A DNA stretch of 64,000 nt from JBHJGM01 sp964405825 (GCA_964405825.1 CAYOPI010000011.1:1-64000), one strand, 5' to 3'; positions 32,864 to 41,954 are shown, counted from the first letter of the stretch. Program-made: numbers and translations. The notes: generated by a model from the letters alone, not told the origin.

Positions 32864-33700
32864 ATGACACCGGCTCTCGAAGATCAGTACGAGGACGTTC
32901 TGAGCAAGGCCTGCTCGGGCAAGAGCATAGGAAAGCGCGAGCTGACCCAGTTGGCCGGGCTCGCCGAGGAGGCTGTCCAGAAGGCCTTCAAGGGGCACTT
33001 CGATCCGGCCACGGCGCAGGCGGTGGCCAAGGTTCTCGACCTCGACGCGGCCAGCCTGCAACGCCTGGGCGAGCAGACGCCCCACCCGGAGTTTGCGCCG
33101 CCGACCGGGTTGCGCGCCCTCACCACGCCGCACCCCGTACCGGGCTACGAGGAGATGACGGTCAACGCCTACCTCGCCTGGGATCCCTCGTCGAAGAAAG
33201 CCGTCGTCTTTGATTCGGGAGCCAACGCCGATCCGATCCTTGAGGTGATTGCCGCCGAGGGCCTTCGGGTGCAGGCGATCCTGCTGACGCACGCGCACGG
33301 CGACCACATTGCCGACCTCGAGCGGCTGGCCTCCAGCACGGGCGGCCCGCCGATTTACATTCACGCCAACGAGAGCGCCCCGGATGCCCGTTCGATTCAA
33401 GGCGGCTGGAGTCTGGACGTCGGTGCCTTGCGCGTGTCCGCCCGTGAGACCAGCGGCCATTCTCCGGGCGGATTGACCTACGTGGTGGATGGCTTGGAGC
33501 GGCCGGTTGCCGTCGTCGGCGACGCGATTTTTGCCAGCTCGGTGGGCGGCGCCGGAAGCGCCTGGAGCCACGCTCTGGCAGCCATCCGCGAGCACATCCT
33601 CTCGCTGCCGGGCGACACCTTACTGTGCCCGGGCCATGGTCCGTTGACCACGGTCGCCCACGAGAAGGCCCACAACCCGTTCTTTCCGGAGTTCAAGTAG
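32864..33700 (+). CDS. Metallo-beta-lactamase-fold hydrolase with N-terminal HTH-like segment
   Basis: The 278-residue protein is a zinc hydrolase of the glyoxalase-II-like branch. The zinc motif THAHGDH (H143, H145, D147, H148) is intact. Later ligands appear in TSGHSPGGLTY, VVGDAIFAS and CPGHGPLTTV. Residues about 1-70 precede the hydrolase fold and form a set of short helices (SIGKRELTQLAGLAEEAVQK, then AFKGHFDPATAQAVAKVLDL) in the pattern of a small XRE-type helix-turn-helix. The substrate is unknown; thioesters are typical. The ATG at 32864 lies 46 bp after the lipoprotein stop. Confidence 0.9.
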   Translation: MTPALEDQYEDVLSKACSGKSIGKRELTQLAGLAEEAVQKAFKGHFDPATAQAVAKVLDLDAASLQRLGEQTPHPEFAPPTGLRALTTPHPVPGYEEMTVNAYLAWDPSSKKAVVFDSGANADPILEVIAAEGLRVQAILLTHAHGDHIADLERLASSTGGPPIYIHANESAPDARSIQGGWSLDVGALRVSARETSGHSPGGLTYVVDGLERPVAVVGDAIFASSVGGAGSAWSHALAAIREHILSLPGDTLLCPGHGPLTTVAHEKAHNPFFPEFK

Positions 33701-33746
33701 CTCCGCCTTGCAAGCAAGCACCCCACCCCACGACTCCCCAGCACGC

Positions 33747-34634
33747 ATGCCTCAGAAACGCATTGGATTTGTCGGCGTCGGCCGCATGGGCGCGAACATG
33801 GCCCGCCGCCTGCACGAACGCGGGCACGCAGTCACCGCCGTTTACGATCGCCACACCGAGAACGCCGCCCGGCTCGCCGAGGAGTTGGGGTGCGAGGCAC
33901 CCCCTACTCTGGCCGAAGTGACTCGCGCGGCCGATGTGATCTTCACCGTGGTGACCGACGACGCCGCCATGCGTCGCATCTTCACCGGCAAGAAGGACAA
34001 TCTGCTGATGAAGGCCAAGGGGCGCGTCTTCATCAACTGCGCCACGATCACCCCCGAGGTTCACCGCAAGACCGAAGCGCTCGCGAAGAGCGCCGGGGCG
34101 GCCTCCCTGGAAGCCTGCATGGCCTCCTCGATACCGCAGGCGCGCTCCGGAACGCTCTACCTGATGGTGGGGGGCGACAAGCGGGTTTTCCGCCGGGTGG
34201 AGTCGCTGCTGCAGGAACTCAGCGCGGCACTGCGTTACGTGGGTGCCTCCGGCAAGGCCGCCGAGGTCAAGGCACTGGTCAACATGGTCATGAACGTCAA
34301 CACGGCCGCGCTGGCCGAGGGGCTCGGCCTGGGCGATGCGCTGGGCCTGGACCTGGATCTGCTGCGCGAGGTCTTTGCCCAGACCGGCGCGAACTCCCGC
34401 GTGCTTGAGACCGACGGCGAGGATATGCAGGGGCGCGACCACGAGTGCTACTTTTCCGCCGCGCACGCGGCGAAGGACTCCGGCATCGCTCTGGCGCTGG
34501 GTCGCAAGCAGCGCCTGACGCTGCCCCTGGCCGCGGCCACCCTCGCGCAGTACGAGCGGATGGTCGAGAAGGGGCTCGGCCATCTGGACAAGTCCGGCGT
34601 CGCTGAGTTGACCTTCAAAGGTCGGGGTAGGTAG
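33747..34634 (+). CDS. 3-hydroxyacid dehydrogenase, HIBADH family
   Basis: Beta-hydroxyacid dehydrogenases use NAD(P) to oxidise small hydroxyacids such as 3-hydroxyisobutyrate, tartronate semialdehyde or glyoxylate. The 295-residue protein has the dinucleotide motif IGFVGVGRMGANMARRL and the substrate-site region EACMASSIPQARSGTLYLM with VGG after it. The catalytic Lys lies in GKAAEVKALVNM. Length is typical (about 290). The ATG at 33747 is followed directly by the family motif. It is followed 39 bp later by a sugar-isomerase-like gene on the same strand, so the two may act in one catabolic route. The substrate is not determinable. Confidence 0.92.
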   Translation: MPQKRIGFVGVGRMGANMARRLHERGHAVTAVYDRHTENAARLAEELGCEAPPTLAEVTRAADVIFTVVTDDAAMRRIFTGKKDNLLMKAKGRVFINCATITPEVHRKTEALAKSAGAASLEACMASSIPQARSGTLYLMVGGDKRVFRRVESLLQELSAALRYVGASGKAAEVKALVNMVMNVNTAALAEGLGLGDALGLDLDLLREVFAQTGANSRVLETDGEDMQGRDHECYFSAAHAAKDSGIALALGRKQRLTLPLAAATLAQYERMVEKGLGHLDKSGVAELTFKGRGR

Positions 34635-34673
34635 TTCAAACACGCTGTCCTGACTTTCACCCCAAGACGACCC

Positions 34674-35546
34674 ATGGCCAACGCTGCTTCCAACCCCGCC
34701 CGACCCAAACCCCGCCTCAGCCAGTTCGCTGCGCTGTGGAGCCTGCAGGAGTACCCTTCGGCAAAGTCCGAGTGGAGCCTCGAGCGCAAATTCGCGGCGA
34801 TCGCCGAAGCCGGCTTTGCCGGTATCTGCGCCGGCGTCGATCCCGCGGTGCACGGTCCGTTGATCGAAAAGCACGGCATGCGCCTGCTGAGTATTTTCAA
34901 CATCCAGACCAAGAACCAGGTGCGTCCGCAGGTGCGCCAGCAGGCCGAAGCCGGCGCGGAAAAGATCGTCATTCACCTGGCCCAGCCAACCACGCCGGTG
35001 GAAAAAGCCGCCGCGCTCTTCGCCCGCATCGTTGAGGAAGGCGCCAAGTACGACATCCCCGTCTATTTGGAGACCCACCGGGCGACCTGCACCGAGAGCC
35101 CGGAACGCTTCCTGGCGATTGCGCGGGCCTACCGCAAGCTCACCGGGACGGATCTTCCGGTCAACTGGGACCACTCGCACCTGGCCGTGGTCCAGCACCT
35201 GTATCCGGATTGCTGGGACAGTCGACTGCTGCAGCCGCGCAAGCTACACCTGATCAGCCCGATGGCCCACCTGCGGCCTTTCACCGGGCATCACGTGCAG
35301 ATCCCGATCACCAACGAAAAGGGCAAGCCCGCGCCAGAGTACGTGAAGTGGCTCGAGTTTGCCGAGCGCTATTTTGACCTGTGGCTGGAGGGACCGCGGC
35401 CGGGCAACGAACTCTGCGTGGTGCCGGAGCTGGGCCCGAAGAACAGCGGCTACCCGCTGATGAGCTTCCCGGACATCTGGAAGGACGTGCTGGTCTGCCA
35501 GCAGGGCATCGACAAGGCCTGGCGCAACGCCGTCAAGAACGCCTGA
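34674..35546 (+). CDS. Sugar phosphate isomerase/epimerase-like TIM-barrel protein
   Basis: The 290-residue protein matches the xylose-isomerase-like TIM-barrel superfamily by pattern: an N-terminal LEEKF-like stretch (EWSLERKFAAIAEAGFAGI), then VYLETHRATCTESPERFL, the metal-binding VNWDHSHLAVV and later ELCVVPELGPKN. Such enzymes isomerise or epimerise sugars and hydroxyacids. The substrate is unknown. It overlaps nothing; its stop is 1 bp from the converging antiporter gene. It follows a hydroxyacid dehydrogenase gene. Confidence 0.82.
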   Translation: MANAASNPARPKPRLSQFAALWSLQEYPSAKSEWSLERKFAAIAEAGFAGICAGVDPAVHGPLIEKHGMRLLSIFNIQTKNQVRPQVRQQAEAGAEKIVIHLAQPTTPVEKAAALFARIVEEGAKYDIPVYLETHRATCTESPERFLAIARAYRKLTGTDLPVNWDHSHLAVVQHLYPDCWDSRLLQPRKLHLISPMAHLRPFTGHHVQIPITNEKGKPAPEYVKWLEFAERYFDLWLEGPRPGNELCVVPELGPKNSGYPLMSFPDIWKDVLVCQQGIDKAWRNAVKNA

Positions 35547-35547
35547 G

Positions 35548-37278
35548 CTACAGCAGCATGAAGCAGCAGCCCATCACGATGGTGGGGATGAGCGCGCCCA
35601 GCAGGAGACCCAGCGGGTTGATGCCGTCGGCAAAGTAGCGCTGCAGGAGGGACTGGCCCGCGGGATTGGGTGCGTTGGCGATCACGGTCAGCCCGCCGCC
35701 CGTCACTGCGCCCGCCACCACGGCGTAGGAAGAGTTGCGCGCCAGCTCGGTGCCGAGAGCCGGGTTGAAGTCCGGCACCAGCGAGGCCAGGAAGGTAATG
35801 GCGGCGTTGTCGTTGAAGGCGGTCAGGATCGTCGAGCCAAAGAAGAGCGGAACCTGATCCAGACTGCTGAGCACCGGCGCAATCCACCAGCTCTGGAAGC
35901 CCCCGTGCGTCACCAACGCCGCGAGAAAGAAACCCACCAGAATGGGCCCGCGCAGGTTGACGCGGTCGTGGTGATGGCCGGTCGCCGCGGTGAAGGCCAT
36001 GAAGAACAGAAAACCCATGATGACCAGCGAGTGGTGGTGCAGCACCAGCACCGTCCAGCCGATGAAGAGCAGGTTGAGCAAGGTGACCCAGACAGGAATG
36101 GGAAACGGTCGGGCGTCGCTGTCCTCACGCCCCTTCGCCTTCTGGTTCAGCTGGCGGAACTCCGGCAGAAAGACCAACAGGTAGAGCACGTTGGAGATGA
36201 GGATGCCCGTGGCCGCCTTCCAGCCAAAGTTTGAGAGCATGTAGACGATGTCGAAACCCCAGACCCCCTGCACCATCAGCACCGGAGGTGCCGCAAAGTT
36301 GGTCAGCGTACCGCCGACAGAGACGTTCACAAAGAGCAGGCCGAGGGTGGCGAACTTCAGCTTGTTGGAAGGGTCCAGCGAGTAGAACTGGCGACCGAGC
36401 AGGAGTGCGGCCACGGTCATGGCGGCGGGCTCGGTGATGAAGGAACCCAGCAGTGGCGCTACGGTGAGGATGGAGAACCACCAGGCCAGGGGCGTCTCAC
36501 CGCCGACGCGTGCCACGTAGCGCAGCATGTCCTCGGAGAAGCGAATGATCGGTGTGGTCGAGGCCATCGCCATAATCACCACCACAAAGATCGCCTCGGA
36601 GTAACGGTTCACGTACTCACCCTGCTGGAGGTAGTGCTCCTCGGAGTGGAAGTAGTGAATCACGTGATCCCAGCCAAAGAGCAGGGCTTCGATAATGCCG
36701 TCGCCGTGGCCGATCGCGTAAGCGCCGTAGTACAGGACAGTCGCGCTGATCAGCGGCACAAGCCAGATGCCAAAGACCGCTTCGATTTCACCCAGGAAGT
36801 GAAAGAGGGTGGCCCGCAGGCTGACGGGGACCTGCACGTTGGGGTCGGCCTCCTTGAGTTTGGTCCACTTCTCGTCGTGGGCGTGCTTGATGCGGTGGGA
36901 GATCTTCAGGAAGGAGTTGGCCAGGAACGTGTGCAGGATCGCCGCGAAAAAGATCAGCGTGGCGATCAGATTGAAGGGCTCGACCTCGATGCGGTGGGCG
37001 AGCTTGCCCCAGACCGATTCGATGTGGTCGTCGTCGTAGGTGTCCAGTTCGAGCGGAAACTCCAGGTGGTGGCCGTGCCCCTCGCCGCCGTGGTCGCTGT
37101 CGTGCAAGGCGTGGGCATCGTCGGCCTCGTCGGCGGCTTGGGTGGTGGCGGCCTCCTGGGCGTCGTACGGGTCAGCGTCGGCGTCCGGACTGGCGGCCAG
37201 CAGCGGAATCGTCAGCAGGCCGCCCAGGAGCGTCAGGCACAGGCCCAAAAGCAGGGCGCAGGAAAACCGTTTGGACAT
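35548..37278 (-). CDS. Putative Na+/H+ antiporter with His/Asp-rich N-terminal segment
   Basis: The 576-residue protein has a signal-like first helix (about residues 1-30) and an acidic, His-rich extracytoplasmic segment (residues about 33-72, with HDSDHGG and HGHHLEF). At least ten further membrane helices follow. Motifs such as IRFSEDMLRYVARVGGETP, SFITEPAAMTVAALLLG and FNDNAAITFLASLVPDFNP resemble the putative Na+/H+ antiporter family and the wider ion-transporter superfamily (NhaD-like). Transport of Na+ for H+ is inferred. I chose the ATG at 37278; upstream codons have no protein character. It faces the DUF1015 gene divergently. Confidence 0.85.
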   Translation of the reverse strand: MSKRFSCALLLGLCLTLLGGLLTIPLLAASPDADADPYDAQEAATTQAADEADDAHALHDSDHGGEGHGHHLEFPLELDTYDDDHIESVWGKLAHRIEVEPFNLIATLIFFAAILHTFLANSFLKISHRIKHAHDEKWTKLKEADPNVQVPVSLRATLFHFLGEIEAVFGIWLVPLISATVLYYGAYAIGHGDGIIEALLFGWDHVIHYFHSEEHYLQQGEYVNRYSEAIFVVVIMAMASTTPIIRFSEDMLRYVARVGGETPLAWWFSILTVAPLLGSFITEPAAMTVAALLLGRQFYSLDPSNKLKFATLGLLFVNVSVGGTLTNFAAPPVLMVQGVWGFDIVYMLSNFGWKAATGILISNVLYLLVFLPEFRQLNQKAKGREDSDARPFPIPVWVTLLNLLFIGWTVLVLHHHSLVIMGFLFFMAFTAATGHHHDRVNLRGPILVGFFLAALVTHGGFQSWWIAPVLSSLDQVPLFFGSTILTAFNDNAAITFLASLVPDFNPALGTELARNSSYAVVAGAVTGGGLTVIANAPNPAGQSLLQRYFADGINPLGLLLGALIPTIVMGCCFMLL

Positions 37279-37440
37279 AGGAACGTTCAGGGACAGCGTC
37301 GTGGGGCTTGGGGACCTCAGGCAAATGGGGCGGGGAGCCGCCTGCAACGGTTTTTCTCAGGCCTTGCCGTGCGCTCAGCCGGATTCGTGCCACCGCAAGG
37401 CTTGCCACGGTCGGGGCGATCTGCTGCCGTGCGGGCCGCT

Positions 37441-38667
37441 ATGCGCATCCGAGCTTTCCAGGGCCTGCGGCCCACTCCTGAACGCGCCGCCGAGGTGGCC
37501 TCCCTGCCCTACGACGTGGTCTCCACCGAGGAGGCCCGCGAACTGGCCGCGGGCAATCCGCTGAGCTTCCTGCACGTGGTGCGGGCCGAGATCGACCTGC
37601 CCGCGGGCACCGATCCCTACACCGACGCGGTTTACGCCCAGGCCCGGGCCAACTTTGAGCGGCTGCAGGCGCTTGAAGTGCTCGTGCGCGAGCCCGAGCC
37701 CTGTCTCTACCTCTACGAACTTGAGATGCTCGGGCGCAGCCAGCGCGGGCTGGTGACGGTCTGCCACATCGAGGACTACGAGAACGACATCATCAAAAAA
37801 CACGAGAAGACCCGCCAGGCCAAGGAGGACGACCGCACGCGCCTCAACGCCACGCTCTCGGCCCACCCCGGTCCGGTTTTCCTGACCTACCGTGACCGGC
37901 CCGAGGTCAACGCGCTCGTGCAGCGCGTCTGTGAGGAGGCGCCGTTTTTCGAATTCACCGCACCCGATGGCGTGCGCCACAGCATCTGGCGCATTCCCGG
38001 CGGCGGCGCCTTTCCCCATGCCTTTGCGAGCGTGCCGGTGGCCTACGTGGCCGACGGCCACCACCGCAGCGCCAGTGCGGCCCGCGTCGGAGGTGAACGC
38101 CGCAAGAACAATCCCGACCACACCGGCGAGGAGCCCTACAACTGGTTCCTGGCGGTCGCCTTTCCCGCCTCCGAACTGAACATCCTCGCCTACAACCGCG
38201 TGGTGGCCGACCTGCACGGGCTTTCCCCGGCTGAGTTTCTCCACGCGCTGGAAGGCCTGGAGGAGGTGGAGAAAGTCACCCAGGAAGCCGCCGCCATTCC
38301 GGCCCAGCCCGGTGAGGTGGCCTTCTACCTGGATGGAAAGTGGCGCAGCCTGCGTTTCGCGCCTTCCCTGAGCGAGGACCCGGCGGCCAGGCTGGACGTT
38401 GCCCGGCTGCAGGACGACGTGCTCCAGCCGCTCCTGGGAATCAACGACCCGCGGACCGACAGCCGCGTTGACTTCGTCGGTGGCATCCGCGGCACCGACT
38501 ACCTGCAGGCGCAGGTCGACAGCGGGAAGGCCGGGGTCGCCTTTTCAATGCATCCGGTCACCGTTGACGAACTCATGGCAATCGCCGACGCCGGCAAGAT
38601 CATGCCGCCCAAGAGCACCTGGTTTGAACCGAAGCTGCGCTCCGGCCTCTTCGTGCACACCTTTTAG
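37441..38667 (+). CDS. DUF1015 family protein
   Basis: The 408-residue protein matches DUF1015 throughout. It starts MRIRAFQGLRPTPE, then has VASLPYDVV, EDYENDIIKKHEKTR, a VAYVADGHHRSASA motif with the conserved 'DGHHR', the NWFLAVAFPASEL segment and a C-terminal PPKSTWFEPKLRSGLF. The ATG at 37441 matches the family start. DUF1015 members are widespread and often lie near serine or central-metabolism genes. Their biochemical function is not known to me. Divergent from the antiporter, with 162 bp between. Confidence 0.93.
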   Translation: MRIRAFQGLRPTPERAAEVASLPYDVVSTEEARELAAGNPLSFLHVVRAEIDLPAGTDPYTDAVYAQARANFERLQALEVLVREPEPCLYLYELEMLGRSQRGLVTVCHIEDYENDIIKKHEKTRQAKEDDRTRLNATLSAHPGPVFLTYRDRPEVNALVQRVCEEAPFFEFTAPDGVRHSIWRIPGGGAFPHAFASVPVAYVADGHHRSASAARVGGERRKNNPDHTGEEPYNWFLAVAFPASELNILAYNRVVADLHGLSPAEFLHALEGLEEVEKVTQEAAAIPAQPGEVAFYLDGKWRSLRFAPSLSEDPAARLDVARLQDDVLQPLLGINDPRTDSRVDFVGGIRGTDYLQAQVDSGKAGVAFSMHPVTVDELMAIADAGKIMPPKSTWFEPKLRSGLFVHTF

Positions 38668-38670
38668 GGC

Positions 38671-39549
38671 CTAGTCTTTCACCCGGGCTTCGATCGTCCA
38701 GCGGCCCTTTTCCACGGGAGGCGGCGCGTCGCCCTGAACGCGGATGGGCGGTGCCTCGGCGGACTGGCTGGGTCTGGGCGCGGTGGGCTCCAGCGTATCG
38801 CGCGTGCGCAGCTGGCTGCTGGAGTAGAAGGGGTCCGGGTCGAAGATGGGGCTGGGGGGCGGTAGTCCGCGTGAGCCCGGTTGCGCAACCGACTGCACCG
38901 GGATGGGCCCGTCCGGACGGTTCGAACTGAACTGGAAGCGGTTCAAATCGCGCAGGGAAAGCGAGTCGATGTCGCGGGTGAGCAGCTCACGGTCGACGTT
39001 GTCGAAGCGCGCGACGTTGGCGTCGGCGTACTTGCGCACCAGCACGGTTTCGCGGAGCTGATCCCAGTTGCTGATGAAAGCGCGCTGGTCCTGCAGGGAG
39101 CGGTTGCGCTCGAAGCCCCAGCGGCGGCTGGCCCCGGCAAAGCTCTGGCGATCGATGACCTCTTTCTCGCGCACTTCCCGCGTGTCAATGAGCGCGCGCT
39201 GACCATCCATACCGGCCATCTGGGAGCCGCCCCAGGTCGTGGTGGTGAAGCGCTGGTCGCCGATGGTCGCGTTGCGCTGGGGACTCTGCTGCCCGAAGCG
39301 CTGGTTGATCTGATTGTTCAGCGGGGCGAACTGAAGCGAGCTTTGCGGCGCGGTGCCGGTGGTCGGGTTGGCGATGAGGGCCGAGCGATTCTCGCCGCCG
39401 TTGGCCAGTGAAAGCGACGGGGCCAGCGTGACGTTGGAGGCTTCCACCGGGCGCAGGGTGGACACCTGCCGGTTTCCCGGTCGCGCCAGAACAGCCGCCG
39501 TCGACACCAGCAACAGGGCTGTCAGGGGTAGGGTCAGTCCCCGAAACAT
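38671..39549 (-). CDS. Secreted uncharacterised protein
   Basis: The 292-residue product has a signal peptide (MFRGLTLPLTALLLVSTAAVLA). The mature part is polar, Arg/Asp/Gln-rich, has no membrane segment and shows no repeats that I can recognise. The C-terminal 70 residues are Pro-rich (PPPSPIFDPDPF, then PTAPRPSQSAEAPP), so that part is probably disordered. It converges with the DUF1015 gene (3 bp gap) and is divergent from thyA. Family and function unknown. Confidence 0.75.
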   Translation of the reverse strand: MFRGLTLPLTALLLVSTAAVLARPGNRQVSTLRPVEASNVTLAPSLSLANGGENRSALIANPTTGTAPQSSLQFAPLNNQINQRFGQQSPQRNATIGDQRFTTTTWGGSQMAGMDGQRALIDTREVREKEVIDRQSFAGASRRWGFERNRSLQDQRAFISNWDQLRETVLVRKYADANVARFDNVDRELLTRDIDSLSLRDLNRFQFSSNRPDGPIPVQSVAQPGSRGLPPPSPIFDPDPFYSSSQLRTRDTLEPTAPRPSQSAEAPPIRVQGDAPPPVEKGRWTIEARVKD

Positions 39550-39614
39550 GTGACAATCCTAGCCGATTGGGCCGCAGACTTGCAAGGCCCGAGCGCGGGG
39601 GCCATCGTTCGCCC

Positions 39615-40418
39615 ATGGAGGAGGCCTACTTGCAGTTGCTGCGCCGCGTACGCGATGACGGCGAGCCGCGCCAGGATCGCACGGGCGTGGGCACGCGCAG
39701 CATCTTTGGCGCGCAGGTCCGCTTCGATTTGCGCCGGGGCTTTCCCCTGCTGACGACCAAGAAAGTGCATTTCAAGTCCGTCGCGGTGGAGCTGCTGTGG
39801 TTCTTGCGCGGGGACACCAACGTGAAGTTCCTGCACGATCACAAGGTCACGATCTGGGACGAGTGGGCCGATGCCAACGGCGATCTGGGGCGCGTCTACG
39901 GCGCGCAGTGGCGCTCCTGGCAACGCCCCGCCGACCGCGGCACGCTCGACCAGATGGCCGCCGTGGTGGCCTCTCTCAAGCACGACCCGCACAGCCGCCG
40001 GCACCTGGTCTGTGCCTGGAACCCGGGCGAACTCGACCAGATGGCGCTGCCGCCCTGCCACGCGCTCTTCCAGTTTTACGCGCACGAGGACGGCGGCCTG
40101 AGCTGCCAGCTGTATCAGCGCAGTGCCGACCTGTTTCTGGGCGTGCCCTTCAACATCGCCAGCTATGCGCTGCTGACGGCGATGGTTGCCCAGATCACGG
40201 GCCGCACGCCACGTGAGTTCGTGCACACCTTCGGCGACCTGCACCTGTATCAGAACCACCTTGAACAGGTCGAGGAGCAGCTCAGCCGCGAGCCCCGCCC
40301 GTTCCCCCGGCTCCAGCTCAATCCGGAGGTGAAAACCCTCGAGGCCTTCACCTGGGACGACATCTCGGTGCTCGACTACGACCCGCACAAAGCGATCAAG
40401 GCGCCCATCGCCGTTTAG
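39615..40418 (+). CDS. thyA: Thymidylate synthase
   Basis: ThyA methylates dUMP to dTMP with methylenetetrahydrofolate, which becomes dihydrofolate. The 267-residue protein has the complete family set: DRTGVGTRSIFG, KKVHFKSVAVELLWFLRGDT, the catalytic Cys C148 in LPPCHALFQFY, QRSADLFLGVPFNIASYALL and HTFGDLHLYQNH. The ATG at 39615 starts directly with the conserved N-terminal helix. It is followed 12 bp later by folA, which regenerates tetrahydrofolate, so the two act in one cycle. Confidence 0.98.
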   Translation: MEEAYLQLLRRVRDDGEPRQDRTGVGTRSIFGAQVRFDLRRGFPLLTTKKVHFKSVAVELLWFLRGDTNVKFLHDHKVTIWDEWADANGDLGRVYGAQWRSWQRPADRGTLDQMAAVVASLKHDPHSRRHLVCAWNPGELDQMALPPCHALFQFYAHEDGGLSCQLYQRSADLFLGVPFNIASYALLTAMVAQITGRTPREFVHTFGDLHLYQNHLEQVEEQLSREPRPFPRLQLNPEVKTLEAFTWDDISVLDYDPHKAIKAPIAV

Positions 40419-40430
40419 GTCTGTCGGCGC

Positions 40431-40922
40431 ATGCACACCCTGCCTTACAAGGCCATTGCGGCCATGAGCGAAAACCGCGTGATCGGCCGCGACAACGACC
40501 TGCCCTGGCATGTGCCCGAAGATCTGAAGTGGCTGATGACCCGCACGCGTCAGGCCCTCTGCGTCATGGGCCGCAAGACCTTCGAGTCCATGCCCAAGCC
40601 GATGAAGAACCGCGAGACGCTCATCCTGACGCGTCAGCGCGACTACAGGCCGCGCTTCGACACGCCCGTCATCCACGAGTTGGACGACTGTCTGCCTTTT
40701 GCGAACGGGCGCGAGATCTTCATCTTCGGCGGCGAGGAAATCTACCGGCTGGCCCTCCCGCAAACGCGCGAGATCTACCTCACGACGATTCACCGCACCG
40801 TCGACGGCGACGCCTTCTTCCCGGCGTTTGAAGACAGCTTCGAAGCCGCCCACCTCCTGCGGCAGACTCCCGAGTTTACCATCACCCATTACCAGAGAAC
40901 CTCGCCCTCGCCCTCCTCATGA
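40431..40922 (+). CDS. folA: Dihydrofolate reductase
   Basis: FolA reduces dihydrofolate made by ThyA. The 163-residue protein has AAMSENRVIGRDNDLPWHVP with the catalytic acid D31 (PEDLKWL), the NADPH-binding VMGRKTFESM and IFGGEEIY motifs. Length is normal. Its stop overlaps the start of the next gene by four bases (ATGA), so yjbQ is translationally coupled to it. Confidence 0.97.
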   Translation: MHTLPYKAIAAMSENRVIGRDNDLPWHVPEDLKWLMTRTRQALCVMGRKTFESMPKPMKNRETLILTRQRDYRPRFDTPVIHELDDCLPFANGREIFIFGGEEIYRLALPQTREIYLTTIHRTVDGDAFFPAFEDSFEAAHLLRQTPEFTITHYQRTSPSPSS

Positions 40923-41335
40923 AGGATTTACGCAAAGAACTCTGGTTTGAGCTGCCGCAGCGACGCGAGCTGGTCAACATCACCGGCAGCGTCGAAGAAG
41001 CCGTGCGCGAAAGCGGCGTGCAGGAAGGCCTCTGCCTGGTCAACGCCATGCACATCTCCGCCAGCGTCTTCATCAACGACGATGAGTCGGGCCTGCACCA
41101 GGACTTCGAGACCTGGCTGGAAAAGCTCGCCCCCGAAAAGCCCTACGATCAGTACCAGCACAACGGCCACGAGGACAACGCCGATGCCCACCTGAAGCGC
41201 ACTATCATGGGCCGCGAGGTGGTGGTCGCGATCTCGCAGGGGCAGCTGGACTTCGGCCCGTGGGAGCAGATCTTCTACGGTGAGTTTGACGGCAAGCGCA
41301 AGAAGCGCGTCCTCATCAAGATTATTGGCGAATAG
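40919..41335 (+). CDS. YjbQ/UPF0047 family protein
   Basis: YjbQ-family proteins are small metal-binding enzymes; a side activity as a thiamine phosphate synthase has been reported for Escherichia coli YjbQ. The 138-residue protein shows the family pattern: VEEAVRESGVQEGLCLV, the HISASVFINDDESGL segment, then HNGHEDNADAHLKRTIMG and ISQGQLDFGPWEQIFYGEFD. Length is normal. It is coupled to folA by an ATGA overlap. Confidence 0.93.
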   Translation: MKDLRKELWFELPQRRELVNITGSVEEAVRESGVQEGLCLVNAMHISASVFINDDESGLHQDFETWLEKLAPEKPYDQYQHNGHEDNADAHLKRTIMGREVVVAISQGQLDFGPWEQIFYGEFDGKRKKRVLIKIIGE

Positions 41336-41348
41336 GACAGGAGGCCCA

Positions 41349-41954
41349 ATGCCCCGCATCCTCATCATGGGCCCAAGCTGCTCGGGCAAGAGCACGCTGG
41401 CCGACCAGGTGGGGCATAAGCTGGGCCTGCCCGTCACCCACCTGGACGATCTCTTCTGGAATCCCGGCTGGGTGCAGACCGAACTGGAGCCCTTTCGCGA
41501 GAAGGTCGGTCAGGTGGTGGCCGAGGAGGATTGGGTCATCGACGGAAACTACAGCCGGGTGACCGACCTGACGCGTCCGCGAGCCACGCGTATCGTCTGG
41601 CTGGAACTGGCGTTCGGGCTGGTGCTGAGCCGTTGCCTGCGGCGGACGCTCGGGCGCGCGCTGGTTGGCGGGGAGTGCTGCAACGGCAATCGCGAGTCGC
41701 TCTACCGCTCTCTCTGCACCCGCGACAGCATGATCTGGTGGGTCCTCACCACGCACCACAACCGGCGCAAGCGCTACGCCGAGGAACTCGCCCCGGGCAC
41801 CGAACACGGGCACAAGGTCGTGCGGCTGCGCTCGCCTCAGGCGGTGCGGGACTGGCTCAAGTCCCTGTCGGTCGAGGACTCAGAAGAGCCAACCGGCAAA
41901 GAGGCCCTGATAGATACCCACCACGACGACCAGTACGGCCAGCGCGCCGAGTGA
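41349..41954 (+). CDS. P-loop NTPase, adenylate-kinase-like
   Basis: The 201-residue product has a P-loop (GPSCSGKSTLADQVG) and an HLDDLFWNPGWV segment followed by WVIDGNYSRVTDL. That set is typical of small kinase-like AAA_17/adenylate-kinase-related proteins that phosphorylate unknown small substrates. A good Shine-Dalgarno (AGGAGG-like, around 41338) precedes the ATG. The last 75 bases overlap the 3' end of nuoN on the other strand, and the C-terminal 25 residues are polar and unlike the family. The true end may have been lost and a new stop reached inside nuoN. Confidence 0.82.
   Translation: MPRILIMGPSCSGKSTLADQVGHKLGLPVTHLDDLFWNPGWVQTELEPFREKVGQVVAEEDWVIDGNYSRVTDLTRPRATRIVWLELAFGLVLSRCLRRTLGRALVGGECCNGNRESLYRSLCTRDSMIWWVLTTHHNRRKRYAEELAPGTEHGHKVVRLRSPQAVRDWLKSLSVEDSEEPTGKEALIDTHHDDQYGQRAE

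Noticed and set aside
36634..37440. Extension of the DUF1015 frame upstream by 269 codons
   Set aside because: The extension is antisense to the antiporter gene, and the DUF1015 family begins at the ATG at 37441.
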